From NCBI RefSeq assembly GCF_000218685.1, contig NW_006763301.1, positions 248,001 to 312,000 of the forward strand: a DNA stretch of 64,000 bases, in the 5' to 3' direction. The notes below the pieces were generated by a model. The model did no database searches. It was not told the DNA's origin and saw only the letters and a program-made list of their open reading frames with translations. Both the position numbers and the translations under genes were made by a program. Below, piece by piece: positions 13,945 through 26,633 of the stretch (position 1 is its first letter; each line of letters opens with the position of its first letter). The stretch comes from Serpula lacrymans var. lacrymans S7.9 (taxonomy: Eukaryota > Basidiomycota > Agaricomycetes > Boletales > Serpulaceae).

Positions 13945-14941
13945 ATGGAGGTCGACATACATTCGCCTCCATACAAAGGCACGCGTTCATACTCCACAAA
14001 AAGGCCCCGCTCCCCAGACGACTCAATAGTTTCGGAGCGTCATTCAGTACGTTGGACTTGTTACAGAACTTTCAAGTGACTCAACTTCACTACCTTGTGT
14101 TTTGTCACGGAATTTTACGAATAGAAACGCCTGTCTTTAGCTATAGGTAATGCGCGTTTGCCACAGACCAGAACCTCCCACAATGGGGTCATTACCCAAA
14201 CTTCTGACAGTACACTTCGGCCATCTCCCGAGGATTGGGTGCGGCAGACTAGAGGACTTACAATCGATAGTCCTCTAGCAGTCACTGAATTTCCCTTTTC
14301 ATGCCAATCTGTCAACCAGGATGCCATAGACGATAATATGGTCAGTCCTGATTTTAGCCTGCCATTCGGAGCATTCGGAGCACCAGGACTCCTGGTGTTG
14401 TGATTAGATTCTGACGTACTATACTTAGACTTTAGATTATGATGAAGGCACGCACATAAGGTCCCCACCATTACCTACGCCCAAGCCCAGTCCTCCGAGA
14501 AACGTACCGTTCATACAAATCTCAACGACATCCTCTACTCAATATCCCCCGCAGCAATTATATCAAGTTTCGAGACAGTCCCACCACCAAAGTCAATCTT
14601 CCTCACTCCCTTTACCATCGTTGCTCTCACCTTCGCCCTCAGCGTTAATAGCGCCTTCACTAGGCTCAGACCATCATCATCCTCCAATGATATATCTTCA
14701 TCCTGCTACACCATCTGATACGCCTTCTCTTCAGAGTTCATTACAGTTTGGTGCCGAATCACACCTCCACACACGTCAAATATCCCCTATATCTAGTTCA
14801 ATGTCCGGTACTTCTCCCACTTCTCCCCAACCGAATTCGCCGATTTCCTCTGGGCGTAAGCAACGCTTTACCATGGGCCCCCGAGCGGATTGCATCAAGT
14901 GTAGAACAGGGGTGAAGGGCCATTGGATGCATGTTGGCTGA
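13945..14941 (+). CDS. Ser/Pro-rich hypothetical protein with conserved C-terminal Cys motif
   Basis: I do not recognise a named family. The chosen start gives MEVDIHSPPYKGTRSYS with a basic stretch TKRPRSPDD; an ATG two codons upstream (13939) is equally possible. A donor GTACGT after SERHS and an acceptor near 14146 join to GNARLPQTRTSHNGVITQTS, and a second intron near 14400-14440 leads to DEGTHIRSPPLPTPKPSPP. The middle is low complexity, rich in Ser, Pro, Gln and His. The last 25 residues change character to a compact GPRADCIKCRTGVKGHWMHV motif. As I recall, fungal proteins of unknown function often end in a similar C..C...V.GH..H pattern, which suggests a small zinc-binding or docking element. 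No membrane segment is seen. Confidence 0.6.
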
Positions 14942-15289
14942 GTAGACAGTTGTGTTATGTTTGAGTTGTCAAAAGTATGAAGTTTACTGACTATTACGTA
15001 TCTTTGGAAAACCCTCGAATACGCATAGACTCATATATCCAGGTTTCTGCAGATAATGTATTTAGCTGATACTCGATGCTTATTCCTACATTAACGTTCG
15101 ACTGAAGCTAACGTGATATATATATATTCGATTCTGGCCGGCCGGCCCGGGAATGGCTCATATATTTGCAGCTGATTGGCAAGAGCCTCCATTTCAAACA
15201 AGTCAAAACAGTAGCTTTCCCAATCAGTGCGCTCTATTTACTATCAAAAAAAATTCCTGTTAGGCGCAAGCCGCGGTGCTTTCCGCTCT
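14942..15289. other. Intergenic stretch with TA run and GC-rich palindrome
   Basis: 348 bp. An alternating TA run around 15114-15127 is followed by a 16-nt block of only G and C at 15136-15151 that contains overlapping GGCCGGCC palindromes. It lies about 140 bp before the POL5 start and may be part of its promoter. Confidence 0.45.
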
Positions 15290-18200
15290 ATGGCTACAAC
15301 ACTTCCATTATTCTGGGACTTGTCTTCGTCCACCAAAAAGGATCGTATAGACGCCTCCGTGAAACTAATAGGTGCTCTCGAACAATTTCAAGCTCAGTAT
15401 ATTCCCAAGGATTCTCCAGACGGTTCAGACGATGAAGACGAGGACCAAAATCCAAACAATGACGGTTTAGACACCCTTAATGCTCAAGATGTTTCATATT
15501 CAATAAGACGACTCGTGAGAGGTCTTGCTAGTCCTCGAGAAAGCAGTAGGTTGGGCTTTGCTGTCGCATTGACTGAGGTGAGTTGTAGGCGGAAAATAGT
15601 CTAAAAAGCTGATTATTTTACCCTTTTCTCAAGTTACTCTCCAGATTGGACACCATCACATGTTCTCAGACTGTGGCTCTTCTCCTAAATTACACCAAAA
15701 CAAATGGATCTATGACCGGGCAAGAAGAACGCGATATGATCTTCGCTCGACTATTTGGTTTCACAGCAATCATTCAGTCTGGCCTTCTCGTTCGACAGAG
15801 GCCTCTTCCTACATCTGCTTCATCTGCAACACTTGCATCAAGCTTGGAGGGTTTCAACGAGGTTCTTACAGAGCTGATTGTCTTGGGCGATAAAAAATCC
15901 TGGCTTCGGGAAAGTGCTTGGTGGTCGATAGGGCTTGCAATTGATGTACTCAGTACTTCTGATGCACCGTGGAAGAAGGAAGCCTTTGAGGCTACTATTC
16001 AGAGTATATTCGTGGATCAGAACATTTGGACACCCGAAAAAGTTGCTGTGGCTCTAAAAATGCAACTATTGGTTCCTCAACATAACTGGCAGAAAACACT
16101 ATCAACTACATTCAAAAGTCCCGATTTGCTCAGTCCTGTAAATCTTTCAGCGTTAGCACAGATCATGAAAGTCAGTTGCAGTTCTGTCCTTACTGACTTT
16201 GTCTTCACTCATTACATGTTCATTGGTTAGGAAACGTCTTCGGATGATGGTGTCGCAGTGACAGTATCCAGTAGCAACTGGAAGCCACAGATTCACTATG
16301 CATGGGACATCATTCTGGACCGTTTACCAAGTTCAGGAGCCCAGTCCAAAAACATTTTCCGTGAATTCTTCCGAGTCGTAGTTGATGGTATGATATTTTT
16401 CGAGATTATAATCTCAGACATCCGACGTTTCAATTATAGAATCATTGTTTTCCTCTACATCGTCTACCGAGCGCAAATACTGGGGTTTTCAAGTCTTTCA
16501 GAAAGCTTTACCTCGAGTTGCTGCAACCGATCTCCCACTGTTGTTCACCAAGAACTTTATGCGTACTTGGATAAACCACTTATCAAATAATGATCGGTAT
16601 TTGCATAAAATTGCGATACAAGTGGTATGTAAATCCTTGCTATCTATTCGGCAATTGCCCTGATGCCTCTTGCAATTATCAGGCCAAAGACATACAAGCA
16701 TTTGTTCAGAAAAATCCTGCATCAGGGCTTCCGTTTATCCTGCAGCTCACTGGTGTCAACGGTAATTACCAGTTCGATAAATTGACTAAAACCAAGACTG
16801 TGGAATCCATTTTGGCTTCCATGGATAGTGAAGGAATCAAGAGTTATATAGACTATTTATTCCAGCAAGTCAACAACATAGTTGATGGGCCTGCACAGTT
16901 CGTGTTCTATTCTTGATGTGTCGTCAAAATTTACCAAGTGCAAGTACAGAGATGATATACCAGCTATCAACGCAAGAAGAGCTTGGATTGGTAGTCAGTT
17001 AGCAGCGTTGATTCACAATAAATCAATACCAAAAAGCGATGACTGGATACAACCTATCTTGGATTGGTTTGTTGTGAATGGTCTATTTATATTGAAGGCA
17101 AAAAATGAAAAGAGTGTCTGCCGTGCGGTGAGTCTTCTATTTGGAAAACTGAGCACTGTTTGAACTGAAGACGTCGTGGCCTAGCTCCATTCGTTACCAT
17201 CTCCAAGTTTCTCCGACGACTTGCGCCAGAATTACCGTGACCGGCTTCTCAGTTGTCTGGCTGATTTGACAGGACAGACTACTGCTATCAAAATAGGTCT
17301 GTAAACCATATTGATGCTATTCGTTTCACTCATTGTGCATAGGTGACAAGATACAGAAAGCATCTGCCGTTGCAGCCGATGGAGAACTCTGGGTTTCAAA
17401 AGTTTTATCCAGAATAGAGCAACTGGAGAAGGACACAAAGCATGTCTCTTCCCTTGCAGAGGATGACGAGGAGGATGTGGCATTACGAACACGTGCGTTA
17501 CAAGTGGTAAAAAAGCTGAAGAAGGTATGTTTTCTGATCGTGTAGGCTAAGCAACTCCTGCTGAAACAAGTATGTGAAGGCATCTGACAGTCAAGGTGAA
17601 CAAGCTAAGGGGGCTGAGTTACTGATTGAGGCTATTCTCATCCAACAGTATTGTGCCGATGAAGACGCTGTAGAAATGGAAGTTTTAGAGGTAATTGGCA
17701 GAAGGGTCTATTCTTTCAATATCAACTAATCTAACATGAATTTTGCAAGTCATGTATTGAAGCCACAAACCAAATGTTTTTGGTCAACAAGAAAGGCAAA
17801 AAATCCAGAAAATCTGTGGACAATAAAGATGGCGAGCAAACTCCAGATCCTATTGATGTTTTCGTGGATACTATTATTGGATTTTTGGAGAGGCCCTCAA
17901 CGTATATGCGTACAACTGCCAATCAGTCGTTCTCTTTGCTTACTGGGGCTGTACAAGAGAGCACCATAGAGTTGATAGTGCGAGTAAGTCATATATAAAT
18001 ATATATGCTCGGTGTGAAAGACGTTAATCATGTGCTCTTACAGCAATTAGAGCGGAGAGACCCCGCTGAACTTGCGACAGATGGCGACAGTGATGAGGAA
18101 GAAGAGGTGGAAGACAATCTTGATGATGAAAACGATGAGAGTGACGATGGTGTGACTTCCGCGGGCGAAGAGTCTGAAGACTTGGATGATGCCGAGGATG

Positions 18201-19513
18201 CTCTTCAAGTCAGAGCGAAAATAGAGGAAGCCCTTCGGGCAAATGGAATAGAGGCTGCGACCGGTGATTCAGATGCTGACACCGACGAAGATCTCATGGA
18301 TGATGACCAGATGATGGCAATTGATGAGCATTTAGCAGAAGTCTTCCGGTCGCGGTCCAATGAGAAGGCAAGTAAAGGTGTGTTGTGTTTTATTTCATTT
18401 GGCATACAAAGAAACGACTGATAGACTACTCAGGTGTCGACGCTCAACGAGAGGCTACCCATTTCAAGAACAGGGTCCTTGATCTTATTGATACATATAT
18501 TAAGAAGCAACCGACGAGCTCCCACAACGTCCTCCTCGTATTGCCCCTCGTCGAGATCGTTACCACTAGTGGGCTTGACGAACGTCAGCTAGTAGATAAG
18601 ACTACAGGCCTTTTGAAGTCTAGGTTTGAAAAACCAAAGGACGTCCCATCTAATGCCAATGTCGAGCAGGTCAAGACCCTACTCGAAGAGCTCCACCAGA
18701 GAGCTCGGAAGACACGTTCATCCGATAGTCTGACGACCTTGAGCTTCTGCAGCCTGTACCTTTCGAAAATGTTGTTGCAGTCTAATGCAGAAGAATCCAT
18801 TCACCACATATACCAACAGTCTTTCACCGATTTTATCACCCGCAAGGCGTCACATCTTAACGTCAACTTCTTTCAAGACTATGCCCGTCGTTATCCTCTA
18901 TTAGGCTGGAAACTTAAGACGTATATAATCGAGGTTTCTGGCGAGGCAACGAATATCTACCGGAAATGTCAAGCATTCCAGCTTTTGCAAGTGATTGTCA
19001 ATCAGTTGCCCTCAATAGTGAGTTTGACATTGAGCTTTTTCAGAAATCGGATTGTTATTAATCATCATACAGAGCTATAAGCAAGACGAAGTTGTGAAGT
19101 TCATGACAGCTCTTCGCCATGCTTTATTGGATCTGATCTCCTCAGCTTGTGATGAAAGGGCTGCTTTGACGGCCGCTCAGATCAAGGAATTGCTGAAACT
19201 TGGCCTTCTTGCTATTCGTCAAACGACTAAAGCGCTCTCCAAACCAAGTGATATTGAAACTATATGGGATCCGAGTTCGTGGAAAAATGTACTCGAGAGA
19301 CTCTCCTCATCCAGTCGCTTCAAATCGTCTACTGCACTTCTCAAAATGTGCGAGCAGATTGCGAAGAGCGCCAAAATAGCAAGCCCAGAGAAGATCAATG
19401 GCACTAATGGGAAGGAAGGCTCCTCCAAGCGGAAAGCCGGTGACGTGAGCGAAGGTGAAGGAGGAGGATCCAAGAAGGCCAAACAGAAAAGGGCCAAAAA
19501 AAGCAAAGCTTGA
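15290..19513 (+). CDS. POL5: POL5/MYBBP1A-like nucleolar protein
   Basis: The start MATTLPLFWDLSSSTKKDRI fits the family, whose members begin with a similar FW.L.S....R..A...L pattern. HEAT-like helices follow: LVRGLASPRESSRLGFAVAL, then LRESAWWSIGLAIDVL and so on across many exons. A strongly acidic block encoded around 18070-18190 (DSDEEEEVEDNLDDENDESD) separates the conserved body from the C-terminal helices, and the protein ends in a basic nucleolar-type tail KKAKQKRAKKSKA. Yeast Pol5 and animal MYBBP1A act in rRNA synthesis and 60S/40S assembly in the nucleolus; despite the name, polymerase activity is not thought to be the function. A dozen or so introns. It converges on MSH3 with 18 bp between the stops. 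Confidence 0.9.
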
Positions 19514-19531
19514 TTGTTTCATCTCATACAT

Positions 19532-22500
19532 TCATATAGAATCATGTTTAGCTCGTAGCTCATTCAATGCTGTATACCTTCCTTTCAAGCATTCACCGAT
19601 GAGTTGCGCACACTGCCGAGTTCTGACAGTTTTGCGGTTAGAGTGGTTCAAATGTCTAGTTGGAGGATTCACACCTGTTTTGTGCATGCCGCTTCTCGAT
19701 GGTACATTGATATGATTGGGAACGCTCTGTAGCAACTTGAAGGATTTCTTCAGAGACACCAGCTAGGCGGGCACATTCTACTCCGAATGATTCAGCAGCA
19801 ATGCCAGGAATCAAGCGATACAAAAAGGTGATGTCCCTGGTCCCGTTTATGCGTGTCTCAGCAGTATATCCCATGTGTAAGTTTTGGATTGCGTTAGGGA
19901 ATTTCCTCTCCAGATCAACTGCCACAAGAGGATAATGCGTAATAAACAACGTTTTGCAATGGACATTCCGCACTAAGTGCTCCAGGACAGCATGAGCAAC
20001 CGCCATCTACGTAAGAATCAGCACTGGCGAATATGAAGTCTTCTGGAAAACCTACACCATCCACTGTGGAAGTTCCCCTTCCAAGTTCGTCTAGTATAAC
20101 GAGACTCCTTGACGTGGCGGCTTGCAGAATATCGCTTGTTCCAGCCATCTCCACCATGAAGGTGGAACGCCCTCGATCAAGTTCATCCGAAGCTAGGAAT
20201 TGATGAGCACCCGCTCTTAGCTACCTGGTTTGGGAACTTACCACCCATCCGGGTCAAGATGCTATCAAGTAGTCCCAATCTAGCAGACTTTGCAGGAACG
20301 TAAGATCCAATTTGAGCCATTATAGATATGAGAGCAACCATCCTGACAGCAGAGCTCTTCCCTCCCATATTTGGCCCAGTGATGATCTTACTGGAAGGCT
20401 CGTCCCCTCCCATGTCTATTGAGTTCGGCACGAAAGGATCCGACCTAAGGGCCTCAACCATCGGGTGACGTCCTTCAATAATCTCCAACTTGTCTTCATC
20501 TGTGAATTGTGGCCGGACATAGCCATCCTGAAGAGCAACTTGTGCAAAACTTAACAAGCAATCAGCAATAGCCAATTTGTTTACAGCATCCCGGATCACA
20601 GTATAATGGTCCTGAACGATGTCATTCAAAAACGACTCGAAAGCTTTTATGGCCTCAGCTTGTAGAGATTCCATATATCGAGCGCGTTCGTCTCTTTTCT
20701 TTTTTACGTCAGGGGTCAGGTATCGCGTCAGATACTTAGTCCTAAAGAAGTATGTTTTCATCCTGGAGAAAGAATACCAAGTATCTATATGCTAACCTAG
20801 ATGCAATAAACCAGTTCGGTGGAACCTCCCGATTCTCTGTTTTCTTCAATTCAACAAGATACTGCACAAAAATGAGGTAAGGTCATAGTAGACTCAAGAA
20901 TTAATTACTTACTTCTTCTCCAGCAAAGGTTGTCCATTGTAACAATGGCTTTTTCAGTACCTTGCGAACTGGTATCTTGAATAAGGCGTGTAGACATTTC
21001 ACAGGGAGAAGTTACATACTAGACTTCAGCTCTTCCTTGAGGTCCGCCTCGACAGCCTGGATCGCCTTCAATAATAATCAACATGAAAAGTTACGTCAAG
21101 ACTACAAATGCTAGGACACACCATAGCCATATCATCAAGTGCAGGATATTTGTCAGGATCAGACCAGAGTGTATCCTTCCGCCCATCAAATGCCTTTTGC
21201 AAAGAAATGGATCCTAATAGGTCCATTACGGGCTGCTTTAGCTTGGGCAAAGAGATGACAAGTTCTTTCAAGAGTTTCGCTCGAAAGCCGCCATCCGCGC
21301 TGTCTTTGCAACCTTCGAATACAGTGGCAACTTTCTTGAAAGCCAGAAGTAATGTTGCAAGTTCCTGAGGCGTGCACTGAAATACAATAAGCCATGAGTA
21401 CTCATGATCTCTGTACAGGTCTAACTTACTTTGCCGTATTGAATGCGGCACAAACCTTTGGAAAGATCGGGTAGCTTCTTCAGAACTTGCTTCAGAGCCA
21501 CCAATCGCTCCGATGAACTGGATATAATTTCCTCCACAGCATCCATCCTCTCTTCCAAAATCCTTCAATACATTGAGCTAGGATAATGCCGATAGAGCAA
21601 AGGACACTTACTCTTTATGTACGAGTGGTCTACCCACCCAACTTTTGAGTAACCGTGCACCAAACTTAGTGGTTGTGCGGTCTAAAATCCACATCAAAGA
21701 GCCTTTGGTCGTGAAATCCGTTTCATTCCGATAAATTTCCCTAATGGCATAATGTCGTCAGTTTTTAACCAGCTTACCAGACACGCAGGGGGAAAACATA
21801 CAGGTTGACCAATGTGTTGCCATTGAGTAGCATGTGCGTTCTGTTTGTAAATCTCATGAAGAACCTTATTCCAAGAAAAGCATCTGCAATACTAAACGCC
21901 GAAAGGTACTTGATAGCATGAGCTAGAACGATTACTACTTGCTGTGGGAAATCGGTCACAGATGCGAGTAGTTTTTCTATGTCATGCGCTCAGAAACAAT
22001 GAAGATGAATGTTCCTATATGCACACCTGGGTCAACATTTCCAGACCTTCCCTTTGATTTATCAGCATAGAAGCCGGAAACAAAATCAAAAGCCTCGGTA
22101 TAAGTCAATGTGTCATTGAAGCGCTCCAACCTTGGTTTACTATTTTCCGTGGAACTTCTGTCGGTCGATCATCACATACCAAGATGATGCGATGAAGAAA
22201 TACCAGACTCACTCGGTATAGTGAGTTAATAATTTTTCAGTAAATTTACTTAGCCCTTCATGAGGCAAAAGTAGTTCTGCGGGCCTTGTATGCACTAATC
22301 TAGTCTGGTGGACCGTAAGTGTATGCTATAATTCATATAAGTGAATTACAAACTTCAAGATCAATACGCATATATGTATCTTTTGGAGGAAGCTGTTAGC
22401 GGATCGAAGCAATCATAAGCCAGGTAATTCACCATTGAACTCATCCCATACGACGTCTCCTGTGCGAGGACTGATAGAAATCATACCTATAGATACATCG

Positions 22501-23742
22501 TTGGAGCGTGTGTCATCCTTGGAATGCTCAACAAGACATAATAGTGATGGTGAAGTGTGTTTATCGAGATCGTCGACGGAGTCCATTTCATCCACATACC
22601 TGTTTTCAATACTGTTTTATCACTATTGAGAGAGTTTATATAAACTTGACTACTCACGTTGTCGCTGTATACAAATGAGTAAGCTTTCGTTGGAATAATG
22701 TGTTCCTGTTCTCGCTGACTTTCTTCAATGCAGCTGTTTCCACTTGCTCGATTATCCCTACTTTGTGCCCCTGGGAGAGTAATCTATACGACTGTGAGTT
22801 GATTGGTATATGATAACAGGCATTGGCACTTGCTTCTTAAGGTGTACATCACGTCTATGAACGGGAACCGACGCCGTCCAGAGATTACGACGCATATAAC
22901 ATACAATTCCTAGTTCTTTGCTCGCTATCTAAAGCGCTTATTAAAGATTGTTGGCATTTCCAATGAAAGATGTAGCTCACCTTAGCGCTATCTTCATAAA
23001 AGTAATACTTATACCCGGTCTCGACCATTAGCATCGTCCCTGGGTTATCGCGTATGAATTGTAAAACCTGGAAAAAGCAGTCAGAGATGGGTATCGAGTG
23101 TTCAAGTAATTTATTGACCTGTTTTTCTGAAGGTGTATAAGGTTGGCCACCGGGTCCAATTTCCTCCTCCATTGCTTTCTCTTTAGTGCCTGTAGCCATC
23201 TTACGCTTCGACTTCCCTTTGCTCGACTTGTGTGAGAACATTTCATTCAGCTTCTTGAAAGCCCTGTCTGACTCATCCCCAGAAAGCTCCTGAGGTTGTT
23301 CATCTTCACCCTTCTCGCCGTCCTCACCTACTTCTATGGTCTCGCGATCGTCATTTCTACCTCTACCTGCGATAAAGACGTTATTCTCTCCGAGAAGGAC
23401 TCTTTTGAACTCTTCGCGACGTTTTATTTTCGAGATTTCCTCAGCTTTCCTCGACTCCGGGGAACCCTTGAGGTGAGGAGCTGATAGCTGAGAAGGATCA
23501 AAGCGCCATTGTTCTGCAGACGAGGAGTTGTTCCCAGAAGTGGAAGGATCCGAGACGTCGTGACTATACTTAAGCCGCTTTCCTGGAGGTCTCTCCCAGT
23601 CATCCTGGCCGTCCTCAACAGTCAAGTCGATAGGCGAGTTGTCAGCACCTGTAGTCCGCCTTTTGGCCAATGGCGTGTGTTGACTGAAATAGTGAGAAAT
23701 GGTAGGCTGAGTTTTGGGACTCGATCCAGAGAGCCTCCTCAT
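19532..23742 (-). CDS. MSH3: DNA mismatch repair protein MSH3
   Basis: The first exon begins [12 protein letters not shown] and contains a PCNA-binding motif QPTISHYF near residue 13, the position typical of MSH3. After an acidic disordered linker comes the mismatch-binding domain ([20 protein letters not shown]3 has YK where MSH6 has FxE). The ATPase core shows Walker [27 protein letters not shown], Walker [17 protein letters not shown] and the conserved His in [12 protein letters not shown] final small intron joins AQNR to [20 protein letters not shown], giving a stop at 19532. MSH3 pairs with MSH2 as MutSbeta to repair insertion-deletion loops. At least a dozen exons. It is head to head with ATP12. 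Confidence 0.93.
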
Positions 23743-23954
23743 ATCATTGAATATCCAAGAAAACCAAGAAAACCAAGAAGACAGCAGAAGAATAAATCGA
23801 CAGCAGCCAAAGACAAGCACCACAATGATTCTGACATTGAACTTACGAAACGCGGGATCACGCGATCACGTGAAAGTGATTTTTTCATCGGGTGGCGCCG
23901 ACGGTGACCTCAAGTTTACCACTAAAGGTCAAGTTGCAACAGTAATACTAATCC
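23743..23954. promoter_or_regulatory. Divergent promoter of MSH3 and ATP12, with 9-nt tandem repeat
   Basis: 212 bp between opposite ATGs. At about 23755-23781 the 9-mer CCAAGAAAA is repeated almost exactly three times, inside the likely MSH3 5' UTR. No TATA box is evident. Confidence 0.5.
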
Positions 23955-25155
23955 ATGCAAGCTTTTCAAAGAACATGGCTGACGCGCTCTCTGGCAGTCT
24001 CTGCAGCAAGGTCAGAATTGCATAGCTCAAGGCTAGTATGGTGCACCAGAAAATACGTAACAGCTGCCTCGCATGATGGTCCCGTCGTTTCTGAGACGAA
24101 TCGTATGTACCAGCAACGTCGTACTCACCTTCCGTACCCATAATTAATAAATCTCGAACTCGACAGGTGCTGAAGCGACATTGAAAAGGTTCTGGAAACA
24201 CGTCGGGCTAGAAAAGCGTGATAATTCATTTGCGGTGACGCTTGACAAACGTGCAATAAAGACACCTTCTGGAAACACTCTGCTGTTACCCGAAAACAAA
24301 CGTCTGCTAGCAACGCTCATCGCAGACGAATGGGAAAACCAAGAGAGGCTCTTGCAGCCTCATGCGTTACCCATGGTATGTCGATTGACCGGAGCTCGTT
24401 ATCGCACATTTTTACTTCCTTCCAGACTTCGCTTGCATCGAGGGCCATAGATGCTATGGGAGACGATAAAACGCGCTCCGAGGTACGCGCAGCTCTTCTT
24501 ACTTATCTTGACACGGACACTATTTGGTAGGTCTATCACATTTCTCTTGCCAAGGATTCTGTTCTGATCCAAAATAGCTTCCATGCAGATGATCCGCCAC
24601 CTGTCGTAGAGCTGCAAGAAAAATATTGGTTGCCATTACTCGATTGGGTTCGGAGCACCTTTGAGGTTGAGATAAAAGTTTTTGATTCAGTTCTTTTCCA
24701 CTCGCAATCTGATGAAACAAAGCGGAAATTTGATGATGTCCTTGCGAACCTAAATCCTTGGGAATTAGCTGGTGAGTTCCACGGTGTCACTCAAAAATAA
24801 CACTCACGTATTCTGGTAGCAATGGAGCGTGTTACTTATACGTCAAAATCATTCTTAATCGCTCTTGCCCTCGTGAAGAAACATCTGACTGTCGAAGAAG
24901 CAGCCTTGGCTGCACAAGTCGAGGTGGCCAGTCAAATCCAGCGGTGGGGGGAGGTAGAAGACTGTGAGTTTCTTCTGTTACTATTCTGTTACTATTGGTA
25001 TCCCTTTTCCGGATCACTCCGGCGCCCTCTTCCACTTTCCTTTTTCTCTGACGGGACATACTGACTGGTCTTACTTTCTAGCTCACGATGTCGACTTCCA
25101 CGATATTCGGCGGCAGTTAGGTAGCGCCGCTTGCTTGATGGCGAATGTTTCATAG
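23955..25155 (+). CDS. ATP12: ATP12-like mitochondrial F1-ATPase assembly chaperone
   Basis: The N-terminus MQAFQRTWLTRSLAVSAARS is a mitochondrial presequence. The ATP12 domain follows: RFWKHVGLEKRDNSFAVTLD, KRAIKTPSGNTLLLPENK, LIADEWENQERLLQPHALPM, then SRAIDAMGDDKTRSEVRA, LLTYLDTDTIC, ELQEKYWLPLLDW and LVKKHLTVEEAALAAQVEVA, ending SAACLMANVS. Residue order matches yeast Atp12, which binds the F1 alpha subunit in the matrix and hands it to the alpha3beta3 hexamer. Five or six introns of about 50 nt; the stop TAG is at 25153-25155. Confidence 0.93.
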
Positions 25156-26633
25156 ATAGTGGCAATACCATTATCATTTATTTCTCCATATACATGATTC
25201 TCTCAAGAAAGTATCTTAAATGAAAAACACGCACACGAACGAATCTCCCCAGTCCGTAGTCATCGCTGTGAAATGCTGGTCCATCTTCGACTGCTGCGCG
25301 TTACTGTGTACCTTCAGCTGCCTGAAGTGGCCATCTCAGCCCTAATAGCCCAGAGAACCCCAGCTCACGAGTTCATATCCCCTCTGTCTCCGTGCTTCGC
25401 CGCTGTCATGTGAGGCACTAGCATAACGAGAGCGAACAGGATGATATCAGAAAAAATCTGTGCCGTTTCTTCCACAACCTTTTTGTATATTTACAAGATC
25501 AAAGATTGATGGGTGCTTGAGGCTGAATGAAATTCCGATTTGTCCAGTGGGCAGAATAGGTATCCCCCTGTCTGCTCACACCCACAACAAGTACCGTGCG
25601 TTTGCTGAATGAGCCCAAGCGCCTTTCTATTCAAGCCGATTGAGTAATGAATACGTTCTACTCGTACCTGCCCACGCACAGCATTGATATTGCTGCCAAT
25701 TACCGATAGCTCAAACGGATGAGCAGGTTCCATAGCGCCTACATTTCGAATATTTCCCGCATCAAATGCCATGCAACGAACGATTCACGCTGCAAGTTAT
25801 CATGTCAAACCTTGTTTGTATGAGCTTATCTGACTGACAGCCTACCTGCAGTGCACTATCAATTACCACTCTCATCCGCAATTCGGCACAGAGAAATCGA
25901 GGATGTGTGACCTGGACTGTGGTTACCTTGCGCAGGTTATCACAGCATCACCTTGAAGTACAAAGAACCTCCGTTGATGTCATGTTGGCATCCTTTTGGA
26001 TCAGGTGTCCGTGCAGTAAAGCCATCTTCGTCGATGGTCACTGATAATCACAGATAAGTTCAGCATTGCACATGTCTTGTAAGCCGATACCTTCTAGTAT
26101 TCGCTTCGGTCATTTTCATTTCCGAGTTAGATAGGACCTCTTTTAAAGGCTTGAACTTCAAAGTTTGAGCCTTCGAGATGTGTACAGTATACTAGAACTT
26201 ACTAGACGTTAGGAGAGCACATATCAATCATGATATGACTACCCGTCGCCTTTCGCGACAAAGTTGAACTCAGCGCTTAGTGTTGCACCCTTGATCCATT
26301 TATGATCGAACCAACCAAGACACGGGAAACTTATATCTGGGGAAGTGGCCGTCAAGACACGGGGCAAGCTTGGCGAGCATAATGATCACGAGTGGTCTGA
26401 ATTCCTGGCACACGAGGACGAGAATCCCACAAGCGTTGATTTGTGAGGCCTGCACAAATACACAGTTAGCGACGAAGAACCACTGAGGTGCGACTATGAT
26501 TGATGCTGCCGCTGCTGTGAGAAATGCGCAAGCTCAGCTTGGTTTAGCACCAAGCCTGCTTTCGCCAGCGGCGATCCGCCGTCCCGTACACTCCGCACCG
26601 TAGTAACTCGGTTTATTGATTTCAGTATATAGC
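25156..26633. other. Sparse 1.5-kb intergenic region
   Basis: The longest stretch without a well-supported gene. It has short open frames on both strands but no run of exons with recognisable conservation. A possible minus-strand ORF is listed separately. Near 26537-26555 there is a 7-bp inverted repeat (GCTTGGT / ACCAAGC) with a 5-nt loop. It could hold a non-coding RNA or a fast-evolving gene. Confidence 0.4.
25491..25772 (-). CDS. Possible small hypothetical ORF
   Basis: A single open frame of 93 codons beginning MAFDAGNIRNVGAMEPAHPF. It has a fairly protein-like composition and a Cys cluster THGTCCGCEQTGGYLFC, but I recognise no family, see no conserved splice partner, and the reading frame could be chance. 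Listed because nothing else explains this stretch. Confidence 0.2.
   Translation of the reverse strand: MAFDAGNIRNVGAMEPAHPFELSVIGSNINAVRGQVRVERIHYSIGLNRKALGLIQQTHGTCCGCEQTGGYLFCPLDKSEFHSASSTHQSLIL

Noticed and set aside
26303..26446. Short + frames (MIEPTKTRETYIW; EVAVKTRGKLGEH)
   Set aside because: Looked faintly coding, but each is under 40 codons, in different frames and without good splice signals.
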